In this document: positions 62,773 through 64,000 of the stretch, piece by piece
Layout of the letters: every line of letters begins with the position of its first letter
Position numbering within the stretch: the first letter of the stretch is position 1
Notes under the pieces: model-generated
Database searches by the model: none
What the model saw: only the letters and a program-made list of their open reading frames with translations
What the model was told of the DNA's origin: nothing
Position numbers and translations under genes: made by a program
NCBI GenBank assembly: GCA_963780175.1
Contig: CAWAAT010000003.1
Coordinates: 248,001 to 312,000 of the forward strand
DNA length: 64,000 bases
Direction: 5' to 3'
From: Brooklawnia sp963780175
GTDB taxonomy: Bacteria > Actinomycetota > Actinomycetes > Propionibacteriales > Propionibacteriaceae

Positions 62773-64000
62773 TCAGCGGTGACGGGCCTCGTGCCGGACG
62801 GACTGCCAGTGCGCGTCGATCGCGCCCGGGCGTCCGACCATGAACTCGTCGACCTGCGCCTTGGACGCACGCAGGCTCGGGTCATTGTTCAGGTAGTGGT
62901 TGGTTTCCCGGGCGATCAGGCCCGACATGATGAGCAGGCCGATCAGGTTGGGCAGCGCCATCAAGCCGTTGGCGATGTCACTGAAGGTCCAGACCAGGCC
63001 CAGTTCGATGGTGCATCCGACGAAGACGGCCAAGGAGAACACGACCCGGTAGGGCATCACCCACCTGCGTCCGAACAGCCTCTCGATGTTGCGTTCGCCG
63101 TAGTAGCACCAACCGAGGATGGTCGAGTAGGCAAAGAGCACGAGCGAGACGGTCACGATGTAGTGGCCCCAGCCAACTCCGAGCCCCTGATCGAAGGCGG
63201 CGGCTGTCATGGTTGCGGCGGTGTCGCGTCCCTGCTGCCAAGTGCCGGTGACCACCAGCACCAGACCGGTCATGGTGACCACGATAATCGTGTCGATGAA
63301 GGTCTGGGTCATCGAGACCAGGCCTTGACGAACCGGGTGGGTGGTCTGGGCAGCAGCTGCTGCGATGGCGGCTGAGCCCATACCTGACTCGTTGGAGAAG
63401 ATGCCACGGGCGGTACCCATCTGAAGGGCCAGGATGAACGCGCTGCCGGTGAACCCTCCCACGGCGGCGTGCCCGGTGAAGGCCGAACGGAAGATATCGA
63501 CAAATGCCCCCGGGATCGCCGACGCGTTCATCGTCAGCAGCACCAGAGCGGCCAGCACGTACACGATGATCATCACCGGCACCAGGGCGGAGGTGACCTT
63601 GCCGATCGACCGGATGCCGCCCACCAGGACAAGCATCGTGATCACCACCATGACGATGCCGGTGATCCACACCGGCACGCCGAAGCTGCGCTCGATGTTG
63701 TTGGCGATCGAGTTGGCCTGGGTGCCATTGCCGATGCCGAAGGCAGCGATGGCCGCGGCAATCGAGAAGAACAGGGCAAGCGCCTTGCCGAAGTGTCCAC
63801 CGACGGCGTCGGCCAGGTAGTACTGGGGGCCGCCGGTCACCTCGCCCCTGACATCGCGGTGCCGGAAGCGGACCGCAAGGAAGGCCTCCGCGTACTTGCT
63901 GGCCATGCCCAGCAGTCCGGTCACCCACATCCAGAAGAGCGCGCCGGGTCCCCCGACCGAGATCGCGGTGGCAACCCCGACAATGTTCCCGGTGCCCACG
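62773..64000 (-). CDS. Alanine/glycine:cation symporter, AgcS family (partial)
   Basis: About 408 residues to the window edge; the N-terminus lies beyond 64000, and the GTG at 63997-63999 is internal (conserved VGTGNIVGVATAISVGGPGA region). Further family motifs are KYAEAFLAVRFRHRDVRGE, GGPQYYLADAVGGHFGK and ARGIFSNESGMGSAAIAAAA. It imports alanine or glycine with Na+ or H+. It converges on the channel gene 17 bases away. Confidence 0.95.
   Translation of the reverse strand, partial: VGTGNIVGVATAISVGGPGALFWMWVTGLLGMASKYAEAFLAVRFRHRDVRGEVTGGPQYYLADAVGGHFGKALALFFSIAAAIAAFGIGNGTQANSIANNIERSFGVPVWITGIVMVVITMLVLVGGIRSIGKVTSALVPVMIIVYVLAALVLLTMNASAIPGAFVDIFRSAFTGHAAVGGFTGSAFILALQMGTARGIFSNESGMGSAAIAAAAAQTTHPVRQGLVSMTQTFIDTIIVVTMTGLVLVVTGTWQQGRDTAATMTAAAFDQGLGVGWGHYIVTVSLVLFAYSTILGWCYYGERNIERLFGRRWVMPYRVVFSLAVFVGCTIELGLVWTFSDIANGLMALPNLIGLLIMSGLIARETNHYLNNDPSLRASKAQVDEFMVGRPGAIDAHWQSVRHEARHR

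Overview
The window is 64 kb of high-GC chromosomal DNA from an actinobacterium, most likely a facultatively or strictly anaerobic member of the Propionibacteriaceae. The evidence is indirect but consistent: a very large protein that I read as the pyrophosphate-dependent PEP carboxykinase known from propionibacteria, pyruvate:ferredoxin oxidoreductase, a bd oxidase with its CydDC exporter, actinobacterial-type regulators (CsoR, MerR/TipA-like, SigR-like promoters) and many apparently leaderless genes. I see no tRNA, rRNA, CRISPR array, prophage or insertion sequence.

Layout. 1-5.3 kb: end of pntB, then an [FeFe] hydrogenase fused to a GltD-type flavoprotein, then an MHS-family transporter. 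5.3-10.7 kb: a shrunken glycosyltransferase, a CinA-like protein, a glycogen debranching enzyme gene riddled with single-base insertions, and a convergent pair of HEAT-repeat genes (one a MerR regulator) with a TipA-like operator. 10.7-16 kb: an orphan [NiFe] hydrogenase small subunit, carB without carA, and a phosphatase. 16-29.7 kb: housekeeping and repair genes (dioxygenase, MalQ, AlkD-like, methyltransferase, HAD, thioredoxin, AMMECR1/MEMO pair, FKBP, alkyltransferase-like protein, CutA, amino-acid permease, DnaB), plus a DUF559/AbiEi-type gene bracketed by a 78-bp palindromic repeat. 30-33 kb: csoR-copZ-copA copper operon. 33-40 kb: a small-protein locus, then the gltD-like/nifJ/DHOD-like operon. 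40-45 kb: repair and redox enzymes. 45-51 kb: cydABDC. 51-53 kb: biotin ECF transporter bioYMN. 53-59 kb: HtrA-like protease, LacI regulator, PPi-PEPCK. 59-64 kb: a second small-protein locus, a TIGR03085 protein, a K+ channel operon and an AgcS symporter running off the end.

How it fits together. PFOR makes acetyl-CoA and reduced ferredoxin. The GltD-like partner and the GltD-HydA fusion can exchange electrons between ferredoxin and NAD(P)H and dispose of them as H2, with transhydrogenase PntAB setting the NADPH pool. PPi-PEPCK links PEP and oxaloacetate in the propionate/succinate branch, and cytochrome bd handles traces of oxygen.

Most interesting points. (1) Two unlinked loci each encode a pair of 29-50 aa proteins of one family, with similar SigR-like promoters, similar GCAAC-NN-GTTGC palindromes and their own strong terminators; I know of no description of this family. 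(2) A palindromic repeat family, two direct copies of which bracket a DUF559 nuclease-like gene. (3) The hydrogenase fusion and its unusual leader. Reader's caution: dnaB, malQ, the amino-acid permease, a phosphatase and above all glgX carry +1 frameshifts that look like sequence errors rather than biology.
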